64,000 bases of DNA from Cymodocea nodosa (lineage: Eukaryota; Streptophyta; Magnoliopsida; Alismatales; Cymodoceaceae), in assembly GCA_036874045.1 (NCBI GenBank), contig CM072336.1, positions 24,255,501 to 24,319,500 of the forward strand, read 5' to 3'. A program made the position numbers and the translations under genes. Under the pieces are notes generated by a model. It saw only the letters and a list, made by a program, of their open reading frames with translations, ran no database searches and was not told the DNA's origin. Below, piece by piece: positions 26,701 to 40,492 of the stretch (its first letter is position 1; each line of letters starts with the position of its first letter).

Positions 26701-27677
26701 AAAAATATATTCAATATGAAGCATTAAGGCAAATCAAATTAAAAAAAAATATCGTTTGATTGCGTATGTGCTAACAAACTTTCTTATGCAAGAAGCTCAT
26801 TAGCTCATATTATTATTCTGAGGTTGTAGGTCATATTATTGTTTCTAACAACATATTTTCTTATGTTATTAACTATGATTTGTGATATGGTATGTTCAAC
26901 TAGGTAATGGACAAGACAATTTTTTTTCAATTTCCTTATGGCATTATCAATAAATAAATAAGTTCACATAATAATAAAAATAAATAAAATTGATAACTTT
27001 TCTTAAAATATAAGTATTATAAAGTAAAAAAAAAGAGTAAATAAAAAGTAAAAAAAAAAATTATTGAAGTACATTGATTAAAAATATATATTTTATTTCT
27101 AAACATTCATTCTAGCATAAATGGCTTAAGAAATCTTGATTTTTTTTACTTTTTGAGACATGTAATCTAGCTTGACATTCATTCTAGCATAATTATTGAA
27201 CTTTTCATTTCATAAGAATTTAAATTTTTTATTTCTAAACTTTTTGACGTACTCAAACACCTCCTTAAAATCATTGATTTCTTACCACAAATCCCTTTTG
27301 CTTTCCTTAGTAATTGCAGCACGAATAATTGGAGGTATAAACACTTTCTCCTGGCTGAATTCCGTAGAGAATGACATAATCTGGGTTGACATTCACCAAC
27401 TTTGCTGCTCTTCTGAGGAGAAAAGCAAAAGACCATATGTTATGATTAAAAGACCACATGAAAAAGGCATTAAGCATGTTACAATGGAAAATTTTAATAG
27501 AAAAAATGTCCACAAATATATATAGAAATGACAACACAAAGAAAGAATCACCTTTATAATTTCCCAAAATAAAAACACAAAGAAAGAATCTAAGAAGCTT
27601 TTAGAGCCTAGAAACTCACTAAGATCACAAGAGAAAGCCATGTCTTTCTAGATTAAAAAAATGGTCATGCACACATG
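26701..27677. other. Intergenic, 3' of CNL-2
   Basis: AT-rich, with several short overlapping frames at 27179-27641 on both strands that show no secure domain. One minus-strand run (AAKLVNVNPDYVILYGIQPG, near 27310-27420) looks coding-like but I do not recognise it. Confidence 0.3.
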
Positions 27678-30539
27678 TTACCTGAAAAAGGTCTTGTCTC
27701 CTCTCCAACGAACGTAACATTTGTTACTGTCCACCGTCAGGTCCTTGACCTTGGCCAAGGTTGTGCTGGCATGAGCTTTGCACCACTCCTCCACATGCGG
27801 GCACTTGGAGACAAACATATGGTGAACTGTGTCAAACATACGACGGAGGCCGGCCTGTCCGACGACGTCCGTGTCAAAAATAGAGAAGCATAGAGAAGGG
27901 CATCTGAACAAGTGAAGAGCATGAAGTCGAGGGAAGGGGCATTTGTCCATCCCCCACCACTCTGTCAAGCTGTCCATACAACTCAATTCTAGATATTCAA
28001 GAGACGGAAATGCATCTAATGGACTTTTGCCATAGAACTCGGGACCAATACGTTTCAGATAAGCCATTTGCACCACGTGCAACTTCATCAAGTGTGGTAG
28101 CCGACCAAGCGTTGGAAGTGTGGTGCACTTGGAACAGTAAGACAACTCCACACCAGTCAACTTGCAGAATGATGGGCTCCCCAACCATTGTGGGAATTGA
28201 GCACCAGCACAGAAGAATATGTCAAGCTCTTCGAGGTCGTTGTGTGGCTTGAGGTTGTTCAACGTCAACGTGCTTCGTTGACAACAATCATCTTCCTCGA
28301 CAGGATCCCACTCTAAGATTAGATGATGGAGGTTGAGCTTGTTGGACAAGTTTAACAGTTCAACTTCCTCGACCTCGTCGATGTTGTTGAGACCTGAGAT
28401 TTTGAATTCTCCAGCGAGATGCCTCAGGTCCTTCAACTCCGATAGACGAGCGCACTCATGATTGTCTCCTCCTTTCGACACATGAAATTCAAAAAGTGTT
28501 TGAAGCTCACTAAGTTCACCGATACCAGGAGGGAACTTCTCCATATCGACAAGGAGGTGTTGCAACCTCTTAAGCCTTTTCATGTCTCGTGGTAGCTCCT
28601 TAAGATACTCACACTCTAATGTTTGTAGATTGTAAAGCAAGCATACCGAGTCAGGCAACCTTCTCAGCCGAGGAGTGTGTAGACATAGGTAACGTAGATG
28701 CTTCAGAACGCCGATTGAATTTGGTATGGCATCCAAGAAATCATCTTTGAGTATCAAAACTCGTAGACACTTCAAATGCTGGACAAGGATATCCAATCTC
28801 ACTACTTGTTCAGACAGGTACCAAGACTGAAGAAAGGTTCGTCCAGCAATGGGTTCATAATTGCACCTTAATGTTTGAGATGTTCCTATCATTAATGGAC
28901 GATGGAGGTCCAATGTGCTTGCACGATCTTTGCTTACAGATTGTTCACCGTAAAGAATATATTGTGCTAGATCATGCATGAGATCGTGCAAGGAGAATGT
29001 GCGACGTGTTCTACCCGATGACTTTGTGTATTGAATGAATGACCTCTCAAATAGATCGTTGACGTATCGCTCCCATTTATGCAATTCTTCTGTATTAATC
29101 AAACCATAAGCAATCCAAAGTCGAACCAATTCTTCCATGTCGAACTCGTAACCCTTTGGAAATATTGAACAATGGAGAAAACATTGCTTCAATTCCCATT
29201 GTAGGTGAATGTAACTTAACTTTAGAATTTCCATGACATTGTTATTTCCACTATCATCCGTGATCTCCCATGTTTCATGATTTAGGACCTCTTCCCATCT
29301 TTTCTTGTCTGTAAGATGTTCTCGAAGGTTGTCACCAAGAAACTTCAACAACAAGGGAGAGCCTCTACACCTTTTTGCAATCTCCTTACCAATCCCCACT
29401 AGATTTGGCACCACACGGTCTTCACTTTTCCTCCAAAAGCATGTCTACAGAATAGCTCCCAGCCATCTTCCTCCAAGAGTGGCTTCAATTCATGAACTAC
29501 TACTGATGGAGAAAGGGCCTTGGCTACTGGCATTATCCTTGTCGTGATTAAGATTTTGCTTCCTACCGAACCCATATACAGAAGGAATTCCAAATGATAC
29601 AAAGCTTTTTCATCCCACACATCGTTAAGCACAAAAAAGAACTTCTTCCCTTGCAATTGGCTTTGTAACTCTTCTTGGATAATACACAGATTGATTAAGT
29701 CAGAAGCTTTCCTTGTCAAGGATTCCAATAAATTTTTGGTGATCTGCAGTATATCAAACTCCTCTGAAATGGCAACCCAAGCTTTGCAATCAAAGTATTT
29801 GTCGATTTCCACATCATTGTAAAGAGCTTGAGCAAGGGTTGTTTTCCCAATACCGCCGATACCAACCAAGCTGATCACAACGCTGACATACTCATTCTTT
29901 AGGAGATCCACCAGATGCTTTTGGTCATCGTCTCTCCCATACATGATGGATTCATTTGCAAAATGACCAACTTGGCGCTCTATTGGAGTCTTCAAATGTC
30001 TATCCCCGTCATTCTCCCTTGATTGGAGTTCTTCTGCCCTCAACTTATTAATCTCATCATATGTCTGACGAATCATTCGAACCTTTTCTGTCCATTCATC
30101 TAAGAATGCTGCTTGCATATGCTTTTCTTTTTCATTTACGCTCTCCATCTGCAATATATTTATTAATTAATAATAAATTTGTTTAAGAGGAAAAGAATTA
30201 TCTGCAAATTTGTTTTATTACAAATTATTTTCCATGTGTTGCTGAAGATGCTTCTCCCTTTACCGTGCCCATATGGAGGTTGTGGTACTCGTACTCTTCC
30301 ATGAGGTCTTCCATGTCGGCAGCGAGGTACTTGAGAGAACGTAGCCAGAGCTTCGTAGACGTGTCGTGTATCTGCCTCTCTTCTGCGTCGCCAAGAACAG
30401 CTTCGATCATCGGACAGGTGTCTGCGAGGAACCGAGCATCCTCCACCACGCCCGCTTGATCTACACACAGGACGGCGTCGTCATTCAACCGCTGCACCAA
30501 ACGGAAGATTGGGGACGTGGTCTCCCCGCACCCTGCCAT
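27678..30539 (-). pseudogene. CNL-2: CC-NB-ARC-LRR gene with a single frameshift
   Basis: Exon 1 (ATG 30539) encodes the coiled coil with MEDLMEEYEYH. Exon 2 begins at the acceptor at 30148. The NB-ARC reads GIGGIGKTT, then FFFVLNDVWDE (Asn in place of the first kinase-2 Asp), GSPLLLKFLG and CFLHCSIFPKGYEF, followed by LHD and about a dozen LRRs up to the stop at 27678. The only break seen is near 29425-29429, where a run of A lacks one base relative to CNL-4 (GGK-SEDR becomes GGKVKTV). All of the LRR region is open, about 578 codons. This could be a young pseudogene or a sequencing error in a homopolymer; if the latter, it is a full-length CNL of about 920 residues. The altered kinase-2 Asp would be expected to disturb ATP hydrolysis. 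Confidence 0.8.
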
Positions 30540-31345
30540 TGTCAATACCCCTTCCTTCCTTCTCGTCTTTCCTTCCTCTCTTCCTTCTCTTCCCTTTCCT
30601 TCCTTTCTTCCCTAACCCCACTAATAAATTGATCTATCATCGGATAAGACTGTCCACAACGCCACCCAAACCTTATCGTCGTATTTTAAGTTATTTTTTC
30701 ATTGGTAACGGATTAGTTTATGTTAAAGAGTGTCAGCAGAGTACAGATTACAGCTGTAATCTGTCATTAGCTTAAGAAATGCTAATACCACTGTCATTAG
30801 CTTGCTGTAGAGCAAGAATTAATATATATTACATGATTTATATATCAGCCAAGAAATTAAGAAGGTGTAGGCAAGCACGCGCAACTCGTTAATTTACAAA
30901 GAAGGTAGCCACGAGGGGGTTTACGTTTAATTTGGAAAGAGAATCGTAAAACTTTTGGTTAATGAAATGACGACTCCTAGCTCGCAATCAAGAACCAATT
31001 GATTAATTAAGGAGGTGAAGGCATAGGCAAGAAAAAATGTACATGCATAATTTTATTTCGCTTTTCAGAAGAAAATGTCCTATCAATATTGCATTTGATA
31101 AATGATTTTGTAAATGAAATAAATAATCACAAATTAAGTTGCTTCTTTGTGTGTAGTGGATTTGATCCCTTCGACAATGGAAAATTTATAACATCCATCC
31201 TGACGATTTCGAAAGCACAATTTCAAAAAACTAATTAATTAGTAGACACTATGGCTATGCTTATATATATGTAAATATATAACTAACTTTCAAAATATGC
31301 TATCGTTTTTTAGCAATCATTGTCAAATGTAATATTTATATGCTA

Positions 31346-31377
<32 letters not shown>

Positions 31378-31560
31378 ATGTGTTTATTTTAAAAATTGCA
31401 ATAACATAAATTGAAAATACTGAAAGAAAAAAATTGGGTGTTAAAGGTTTTTCTTGACAATATGAATTTATTTTAAAATAATTTATTAATTTAACCATCG
31501 TCGATCGCCAAATGAACCCAAGTAATATTACATGCACTTACTTTTAACTTGTCGCCTAGT
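30540..31560. other. Intergenic with CNL-associated duplicated blocks
   Basis: The CNL-2 leader region (pyrimidine-rich, 30545-30615) is followed by a block at about 30820-31160 that closely matches 47500-47870. Next, 31085-31560 matches the CNL 3' flanks at 39830-40490 and 7890-8400. A (GT)n run lies at about 31353-31382. No separate gene is seen. Confidence 0.6.
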
Positions 31561-32635
31561 TCTTCAACTTAATGATCGACGATCAAAGGATTGAACGCTC
31601 GTCAAAATATATAACAATAACATTACGACGCAATTGGTTAGAGCCAACGCTTCACCATGATCATCGTTATCCGAAGCGGAGTTATTAATTCCTGTGTAAC
31701 ACGGATGGTAATTAGCAAATAGATTGTGTGATTAATAGATGACTGATATCGTGATTAAATGCCGTTTTTCGTAGAAATCATGCCAATATTTTCTGTGACT
31801 AGGAATAGATGGAATCTTAGTTAGAAGTTAAATAGATTGTTTGACATTAGTCATGTAGTATTCACAAATAAGTCACTCATGGACATTGATTATAAACAGA
31901 TTTTCAGATTCTGGTTGTATTAAAAAGAAATGACTTAATTTACTTTTTCAGTTTAATTAAAAATATATATTACTACTGATCATATATTTCATTTCAAAAA
32001 ATACAATAATGACCGTATGTGATAATGCAATCAAATCTAAAGATTGTTGATAAAAAAAATCACCAATTAATCACGTGATTTCCATACACATGCAAGGAAA
32101 AATATTTGAAAAGGTCCCCTACATAAGCTCCTAGAAATTATTTGAAATGTAAAATGCTCTACTACATGAGCATAAAATTTTCGTTATATCAATTTTCATT
32201 AATGAAAATATGATTTTTCTTACATTAAATTCTTTTATTTTATCATGTATGGTAATTATTTTTGAGATCCTTTGTAGTAATTAACAAGCAATAGTCAAAA
32301 GTGACTCGAAATAGGTCTAAAAAGAATAAACACCAATAAAAATAAATGACTTTTTAAAGTATGAAAAATCCCATGTAAGCAAAAGATGATAACATGAAAA
32401 GCACATTAGTTATGTTACAGCGGAATTAAGATTTTAATAGAAAAAGTGACCATGCAGCATGGAATAAAAAAAACAGACAAATTATATATAGAAATTGCAA
32501 CCTAAAGTAGGTGTCTGAGGGAAGCTTTGTAAAAGCTCGCGAAGATCATAAAAAAAGACCATGTCTTTCAAGATTTAAAAAAAAGGGTCATGCATGCACG
32601 TTACTTGCTAGAGAATGGTCTTGTCTCACAATATT
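31561..32635. other. Intergenic, 3' of CNL-3
   Basis: AT-rich with no supported gene. Confidence 0.35.
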
Positions 32636-33189
32636 TCATAGGTCATGGTCCACAATTATTTTCTCTAACCTGGTTAAAGTAGCGAAGGCATGAGCTTTGC
32701 ACCAGTTCTTCACGTGTGGGCATTCTCTGACATCTGTTGACTCAACTATGTCGAGCGTACGGGCAAGGTTGGCTTGGTGTTCGATGTCCGCGCCAGAAAT
32801 AAAGAAACGTAGGGAAGGGCAGTTGGCTGGGTGGGAGTTTGTGTACTTGAAAATAATAAAAAAGTATAAAAAATATTAGAAAAGAAAATAATAGAAATTA
32901 ATAAAAAATTATATTATTTATATATAAAACAGAAAATAATGAAATTTGAAATACGTGTGTTTATGTATAAAATATAAAATGATGAAAAATTACAGAATGT
33001 AAGTTATGTATGTTTGTTCGTAGGTTAAAAAATATCGAAGACTAATTAAATTCAATATTTTTTGTTCATGTTTTGAAGATAGAGAATAACAAAATTTGTC
33101 ATAAATAATATAAAATAGTTACAACATAAAATACATATCACATCTCTCTATTGTTCCACGTATCTCTCGTAATATTAGCACGTATTGTA

Positions 33190-34440
33190 TCAGTAATTTA
33201 TTTTTTATAATCCTAACTTGATTCAACAGTAGCAGATGAATCTTCTTCTGTAAAAGTTTGTTGAACATTATCATCTAGCATTCCTTTTAATTCTTTTTCA
33301 AGGTCTTTAAGTAAATCTTTTTTTCAAATAAAAGTGTGAACTAAAAAACATGCTAATATAATCTTTCCTTGTATTTCAAAAGGAAATGACATATAACCTC
33401 GTAAAATTGAGAATCAATATTTGATTATTCCAAATATATATTCAATTACTGTCCTTAATTGTGAACATCTATAATTAAAATTTTCAATTGCATTCATTAG
33501 AAGTTTATTAGCATTATAATCATTCAAGTGATATCTTACACCTCGAAATGGTACAATACATTCTAGCCTATTAGGAAAACAAACATTTTCCAAGTAATAT
33601 TTACCTACAATTTATATAGAAGTTTTGAATATAATGTTAGAAACATTAATAACACAATTTCTATTATACATAAGTATTCCCATTACTTTTATTAGTATTA
33701 TACCTGATGGAACCTTATAAGCATTACGTTGAGAAAATGCATCTTGAAGAATATGAACATCAACTGCTGATCCTTCCCATCCACTAAGAACATAAACAAT
33801 TTTCATATCAAAATTACATGTTGCTAATACATTTTGTGATAATTCATTTTTTCTATTCCTCCGATGTGTAGTTTCTTCACCATAAATTATAGCTTTGACA
33901 TGGGTACCATCAATTACTCCAATGAAATCTTAAAAGAAAAAAGAATATACATAATAAAGACCACTAAATATTAAAGAAGACATTAAAATATAACATTAAC
34001 TCACCTTGAAATAAAGATAAGCATGTCAACCATTCTGAATCTATGTTGGAGTTGATGATTCTTGCTTAGCCAATAGTTTATATCCTACTTTCAATATTGC
34101 ATTCAACATTTCATTGAAGTATATATTAATTGTCCAATCAAATCGACAAAAACACTCAATAGTTACACCATATCTTTGATTTTGTCTAATTGTAACTAAA
34201 AATATTGCTACCTTTACTTCTACATTCATACATCTACTATTTTGCACTACTCCTTTACGTCTCAAAAAACTAGAAAAGTGGAAAAATACATGTTGATTCA
34301 TTCTATAAATTTTCCTACAATTATATACTTGATTAGGTAAAGATGGATCTAATAACATAGTAATATATTTTTGTCTTTCTTTGTTGTATATTCTAGAAGT
34401 ACTCCTTGCAACATAATTTGCACTACTTGCAAAACTAGTT
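33190..34440 (-). pseudogene. Harbinger transposase (HARBI1-like DDE nuclease), degraded
   Basis: The N-terminal part (34041-34358) reads RMNQHVFFHFSSFLRRKGVV and NEMLNAILKVGYKL, matching the helical start of HARBI1-type transposases. After a probable intron near 33930-34005 comes DFIGVIDGTHVKAII, with the first catalytic Asp in DGTHV. Next is NVLATCNFDMKIVYVLSGWE, then YYLENVCFPNRLECIVPFRG, and an Arg-Thr-Val-Ile-Glu-Tyr-Ile-Phe-Gly segment holding the final acidic residue. The C-terminal part ends in an acidic tail near 33190. In-frame stops occur in the C-terminal third (after IFGIIKY and after VHTFI) and the second Asp region is disturbed. The family cuts and pastes DNA with TWA target sites and needs the partner Myb-like protein. 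Confidence 0.8.
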
Positions 34441-34869
34441 ATGAATTTCTATGGTTTCATTAGGTATAAGAGTATTTGTTCTTGTTCTACCTCTTCCTCT
34501 TCCATGAGTGATTTCAAAAGTTTCATGTTTGCACTTGTGTTTATTTGTAGTAAGTAAAAAAATCTACAAAAAAAAAGATATACAATAACATTTACATCAA
34601 ATGATGACAATAACAATCCACATTAGAACATAATAGAAATATCTAGTACATCATCAACATACATAATATTAAATAACATGAAACATTATCTCATGCATCA
34701 TCAATATCAACAACATACATAACATTCAACAACATAATACCACCAACAACATTCATAATAATATCTTTAGTAATAATAACAATGTTTACTACCTAACAAC
34801 AACATCATTTTTCATTTCATATTATGTCTTAGCAAAGTTAGTCTTATGTCCTGAGGTAAACTTAAAAAT

Positions 34870-35846
34870 ATTCTTCATTTTTGATGATTTTCTAATAACA
34901 TCATTGCATTATATACTTCATCTTGATCTAGCTCTCTTAGTTCAAACAATGAAGGAATAATGTCTAATTCATTTCTTTTTTCATTGTGTTGTAGTCTTAA
35001 GAATCCATTTCTTTCTTCCTCAGCTTTGGCAATATGTTCCATTATCTGCATTCTAGTTTTGTTACAATTTTTATATTCCTGTAAAATTCTTTCATGTCTA
35101 TTTCCATATCTCTAATTGATGTTACCATCTTCTAAGATGATTCTACATGAGGACAAGCTTGCTTTTGCTTCTTTTTAGAATCTGGTTTTTGTGAGGGTGG
35201 TGTTGACATATCATCACTAGATTGTATTAGACATGTGATGTTATTGAAGTTATTGAATAGAGATATGTCATCATTTAAATTAATATCTTCAGACTTATAG
35301 AAGTACGTAGGTACTATGCTTGTTCCTCCTTCAACAACACTTATCTGAAAAATTAACTTCAATTGCTCATATATTGTACATGAGTTTCCTTTCAAGGTGG
35401 CACATTCAAGATAACTCTACAAATTAAAAAAAAATATAATGAGTACAAAATAAAGTACATATAAAACAATAGAGAAACATATGCATCATAATAATTAAAG
35501 AAATAAATTCTTCCTAGATTTCATTAAGTATAGATGTATGACCATTTACATAGTCTCATTCCCATCTACTTTGATTGACGATTTTGCTATAATTTTTATA
35601 CATTTGCCGCCAGGTATTTAAACAACTATCAATATTTTTTTTCTCTAACCTAGCATTTGTTTTCAAATTGTAAGCTTTGATTACTTCAATCCATGTGTCT
35701 GCTCTAATCTTGCCATCAAGTGTTTTGACGTTTCCTTGATTAAAAGTATCACAAAGAAGATTTAAGATCATTTCATCATCTTTTTGACTCTGTGTGAAAT
35801 TTTTCTTTGATGTAGTCTTCTTTACATGAGCATTGCTTTCTACCAT
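34870..35846 (-). pseudogene. Harbinger ORF1: Myb/SANT-like DNA-binding partner
   Basis: The first block (ATG 35846 to 35556) encodes a Myb/SANT-like domain with the spaced aromatic pattern of the family (DDEMILNLLCDTFNQG, then ADTWIEVIKAYN and CLNTWRQMYKNYSKIV). A second block (35395-35132) is an acidic and Ser-rich linker with a basic patch (KKKQKQ). The C-terminal helical part runs to about 34870 with MEHIAKAEEERNGFLRL. A short intron probably separates the first two blocks (about 35400-35555). A stop lies near 35115 between the second and third blocks, so the copy may be broken, unless an intron removes it. In related systems this protein binds the element ends and helps import the transposase into the nucleus. 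Confidence 0.7.
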
Positions 35847-36939
35847 TGTTTACAAATATATTCTTTGCATAATTAAAATACCTCACAAGTAATTAAGTGA
35901 TAGAAAAACGTAATGTCAAGCATTCAAGTGAAACAGATCAACAACGACATAGTTTTGATCAACAAACTAACATTTAAGTACTAACAGTAGGCAAATCACA
36001 ATTCAAATTCAATTGATGACAAGTCAAAGGATTTATCGTTATATAAGTTCAAGTTAAAAGGTTTTTGCTTAAACAATGTGAAATTCTTTCCAATACTTAT
36101 CATCGATAAGTCCAAGTTATGCCTCCACTTAAATGATTTAAGGCTATTTTTAACAACAACAAATCAAGGCATAATTCTACAATGTGATGTTAGGATTCAT
36201 ATTTACAAGGAGTTATGTATAAATTTTTATAATTAGTTGTCTACTTAACATTAATTTTCATAGGTGGAGTTAAAAGTACATATCATCAATACATTTTCAT
36301 ATGTAATTATAAAATCATCAATTAAAATTATAAATTATAATCTTAACAATTACATATCATCTATACATTTACATGTATAGGTAATTTGATAATTTTTACA
36401 TAGCATATAAGTGAAAATTCCTTCCACAATTTGGGATGTTTGACTTAGATTCTCTATTATAAAAAAAACTTGATTAAAAACAAACAATACAGTCACAACC
36501 ATAAGAAATTCCTTTCAATTTCTACCAAGTTCCTACAAATGAAAGACACCCTCGATCAACTCGAATGCATGAGGAAAAAAAAAGGCAGTGACTTCGAGGT
36601 CAACATACTAGAACGGTCAAATTCTTGCGAAGTTACATAGAGGTTTCTAGTATCAATGATATGGTAAATAATTATAGGAAGCAAACTGGAAAATTTACAT
36701 GCACTGTCGAATTGGAAAATTTATATGCACTATCGAATTGGAAAATTTATATGCCACTGGAAGCACAATATCATCAAATACAAAACGAACAATCAATTAT
36801 TTAGATACAAAACTATTTGTTTCCAGTTCAAATCGACCACTTGCAAAATATCATCAGATACAAAATGAACAATCAATTATTCAACACAAAGACTTCAATC
36901 AGACTTCAATCCAACATGAAAGAAATTGTCTCATCGATT

Positions 36940-37470
36940 ACCTGTGCGAGGAGACGAGGGCAAGGAGGATGTGCGAGGAGACTCTGACGGCAAGAATGCG
37001 CGAGGAAACGATAAAGGTGAGGATGCACGAGGAGACTCTGACGGTAAGGATGCACAAGGAGATGATGGGGGCGAGGATGTGCGAGGAGACTCTGACGGCA
37101 AGAATGCGCGAGGAAACGATAAAGGTGAGGATGCACGAGGAGACTCTGACGGTAAGGATGCACAAGGAGATGATGGGGGCGAGGATGTGTGAGGAGACTC
37201 TAACGGCAAGGATGCACGAGGAGATGATGGGGGCGAGGATGTGCAAGGAGACTCCGACGACGAGGATATGCGAGGAGACTTCGATGGTGAGGATGCACAA
37301 GGAGATGGACAGAGGCAACAATGTGCGAGAAGACGATGCAGACAAGGATGCACGAGGAGACAATGCAGGTGAGTATGTGCGAGGAGACTCTGACGATGAG
37401 GATGCGCGAGGAAATGGATGGGGGTGACGATGCAGAAGGAGACGACGCGAGTGAGGATGCGAGACGCGAC
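36940..37470. repeat. 27-bp minisatellite with 108-bp higher-order unit
   Basis: The basic unit is 27 bp (for example aaggatgcacaaggagatga followed by tgggggc). Four variant units form a 108-bp block whose start recurs at about 36965, 37073 and 37181, then a half block at 37235. Because 27 is a multiple of 3, all six frames stay open and give false proteins of 9-residue repeats on both strands. It lies inside the Harbinger element, between the Myb-like ORF and the right end. Confidence 0.9.
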
Positions 37471-39480
37471 GAGAAAATTTTTTCCATTGTATTCCGAGAG
37501 GGGTGAGGTTGGAAAATGGAAAATGACGGAACTGTAGCTACCTTTTATATCCTAGAAAATGACGAAAAAAGTTTTGAATACACAGATACTTAAAAAAGAT
37601 GGAAAATTTTCCATCAATTTACTTTTCAACATTTTCCGTCATTTTCCACAAACACCTAATAAGTCGAGGGAAGGGGCATTTATTTATACCCCACCACTAT
37701 CTCAAGCTTTGCATATCCCTTAAATCCAGATATTCAAGAGATGAAAACGCGTCCAATGGACTCCTTCCATAGAACTCAGGACCAATGTTTTCTAGACAAT
37801 ACATATGTATGAGATGCAGGTCCTCCCAGCATGATAGCTGCCGACCAAGAGTTGGGAGTGCCACACACTTCGAACAAAAAAATAACTCCACACTAGTCAA
37901 CGCGGCGAATGAAGGGTCCCCAACCATTTCCGGAACCAAACACCATGTGATTTCTACACCAAGTCACCTCAAGTCCTTCAACTCATGAGCACACTCGTCA
38001 TTTCCCACATTAATCACATGAAATCTCTTCAAACCTAGGGGGGAGCCTTGCCTTATCAACAAGGAGATGCTACAAACCCTTGAGCCTTCTCATGTCTCGT
38101 GGTACGTAGCTGATGGAGAGTTGGGCAATCGAACGTCTGTTGATTCCGGAATGAGCACAAAGAGTCAGGCAACCTTCTCAACTTAAGAGAGAACACAAAT
38201 AGGGGTAACGTAAGTGCTTCAGATATCGTCGGTTGAATCTGATATAGACTTTAAGGAAGGATTTACGAGTATTAGCACTCATAGGCGCTTCAAGTGTTGG
38301 GAAAGCATATCGATTGTCGGTACTTGTTCAAAAGGGTGACTAGAATGAATAAATAATGTTCGCCCAACAACAAGTTTTTAACGACACTTTAATATTTGAG
38401 ATGTTCCCATTATTAATGGATGATGGAGGTCTAATGTGTTGACACAATTTTTCGTTAAAGATTGCTCACTACAAAGAATGTATTGTACTAGATCATACAT
38501 GATATCGTGCATGGATCGGAGAATATTTAATTTCCTGCTACATGCATGTGCCAAGAGGATTTGTGCTCGATTTTCTGAATGAACGACCTTTGAAGTAGAC
38601 CATTGACACACTCCTCCCCTATGTCCTCAACTTGTTGCGATCCTTCTATCTCGATCAATCCATGTGCAGCTAGAGTCGAGCCAAATCTTCCATGCGGAAC
38701 ACATAATCCCTTGGAAATAGTGAACAATGGAGAAAACATTACTTTAATCTCCCATGCTTCGTAGTTTAAGATCTCTCTCCATCTCTTCTTGTCAGCATCA
38801 ACTTCTCGAAGGTCATCACCAAGAACCTTCAACAACAAGGGTGATCCTTTGCACTTTTTCATTATCTCCTTGCTAATCCCCACTAGATCATGTGCCACAT
38901 TATTTTCACTCTTACCTCCAAAAGTATGTCTTCAGAGTAGCTCCCAACCATCTTGCTCCAAGTTAAAACTTTTGATGGCAACATGGTCTTAGAAACTCGC
39001 GTTATCCTCCTTGTGATTAAGATTTTGCTTCCTATCGAACCAATCCGCAAAAGGAACCCCAAACTATCTAATTTCTCTTCCCACACATCATCAAGTATGA
39101 GAAAAAACTTCTTCCCTTGCAATCGACTTACCAACTCTTCTTAAATACCACTCAATTGGGTAGAGACAGAAGCTTTCCTTGTCAAGGACTTTAAGAAATT
39201 TTTGATGATCTGCACTACATCAAATGCCTCTGGAACAGTAAATCAAGCCTTGCAGACGAAGTATTTGTCAATTTCGATATCATTGTAAAGGACTTGAGCA
39301 AGGGTCGTTTCTCCAGTACCGTCGACGCCAACCAAGCCAATCACATTGCTGATATACTCATCATTTTGGTTGGGCATCACGATATTCAATAGATTGTTGT
39401 TTTTTGGGAGATCCACTAGATATTTTTTGTCATTGTCGCTCTCATACATAATGAGTTCATTTGCAAGATGACCAACTTTA

Positions 39481-39830
39481 TTTGATTTCGCCTTAAGATC
39501 AAGGTAAGAGATTGATTTCTGAGTCAGTGTAAACAAAGATCTATCTAGAAAGATTAATTTGCGAAGAGTTGTACAAAATTGGAAGTTAATCAAAGTATAT
39601 TTAAAATCATTAAGAGACAAATCTTGAAGATGACGTTTACATATATAAAATCGTTACAATCTTCCATAAGGTTGAAATGAAGATTATTATTTGACTTTTC
39701 ATGAGAGAAGTAGATTAAATTAAAACCCTCTTCAATAACCCACGAATCGTCAACTTTATGATGCAAGTCTTCTAATTCAGAAAGGAAAAGTCTCTTGAGT
39801 TTGTTACTGGCCAGCGGCTTTATAATTGCA
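39481..39830 (-). pseudogene. LRR-like gene fragment fused upstream of CNL-3
   Basis: On the minus strand two frames carry leucine-rich phrases: LKRLFLSELEDLHHKVDDSW, then HLQDLSLNDFKYTLINF and TTLRKLIFLDRSLF. They join directly to the CNL-3 NB-ARC start (KVGHLANEL) where the coiled coil should be. The spacing of Leu resembles plant LRR proteins, but the piece is not like the LRRs of the other CNLs here. It is broken between the two frames. It probably marks a rearrangement that removed the CNL-3 5' half. Confidence 0.35.
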
Positions 39831-40492
39831 TTTGATAAATGATTTTCTAAATAAAATAAATAACTACAAATTCATTTGCCTCTTTGTGTTCCACACCTTG
39901 ATCAAAGTAAGGGATTTGATTCCTTCGACAATGGAAAAATTATCCCAACCATTTCTAAAGCACAATGCGGACAAACTTACTAGACACGTACTATGTATAT
40001 TCCAAATGTTCATAAAAATCCAAACATTAATTTTATATCATCAATATTTTTAAAAAATTTCTTGCAATTAAAGCAATATAAAGTCCTTTTCTTGGCAAAT
40101 AGACATTTGAATTGATATTTTTTACTTGCATTATATTTTAAAAATTAATAAAATAAAAATATACATGTATATATATATAACTAACTTTGAAAATATACTA
40201 ACATTTTTTAATAATCAATGCCAAATGTATTATGAATACGTTATTTTAAAAAAAAATTAATTTAAATTAAAAGTACCGAACGAAAAATATTGGGTTTTAA
40301 ATTTTTTTCCTTGAAAACGTCAATTTATTTTAAAATAATTTATTAATAAAGCCATCATTGATAAATGAACTCAAAGTGATATTACAAACAGTTGTTGCAA
40401 ATCTCATCGTCTACATCCTTAACTTAGTGATCAACATTCAATCTTCAAAGGTTTGAAAATTTATCAAAACATATAACATTTCAAAGAAAAAG
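39831..40492. other. Duplicated CNL 3' flank (downstream of CNL-4)
   Basis: This stretch matches 31085-31560 and 7890-8400, including cttcgacaatggaaaa and the tatttattaataaagccatc region. It gives one end of the duplication unit that built the cluster. Confidence 0.6.

Larger units (their letters stand above)
32831..37657. mobile_element. PIF/Harbinger DNA transposon, about 4.8 kb, two-ORF type
   Basis: The element is inserted in the last LRR of CNL-3. The right end reads CACAAACACC (37648-37657); the left end is a weaker match, GGAGTTTGTGTA (about 32834-32845). Both protein genes of the superfamily are present on the minus strand: a DDE transposase (about 33190-34440) and a Myb/SANT-like protein (about 34870-35846). 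A 27-bp minisatellite (36940-37470) lies upstream of both. Both ends are shared with the MITE at 20.5 kb. Stops in the transposase suggest it no longer moves by itself. A TWA target duplication is expected for the superfamily but cannot be read clearly here. Confidence 0.82.
32636..39480 (-). pseudogene. CNL-3: decayed NB-ARC-LRR gene split by a Harbinger element
   Basis: The gene lies in two pieces. 37660-39480 holds degraded NB-ARC and LRR sequence. 32636-32830 holds its C-terminal end, from CPSLRFFISGADIEHQ through ECPHVKNWCKAHAFATL to a stop. Between them sits the transposon. The join falls in the last LRR, between CPFPRL on one side and NCPSLR on the other, a stretch that is continuous in CNL-2 and CNL-4. 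The P-loop reads GVDGTGETT, so the essential Lys is Glu. There are several further shifts and stops. The 5' end is missing: at about 39480 the sequence changes to unrelated LRR-like DNA, and no coiled-coil exon follows. The gene was probably already dying before the insertion, or lost constraint after it. Confidence 0.8.
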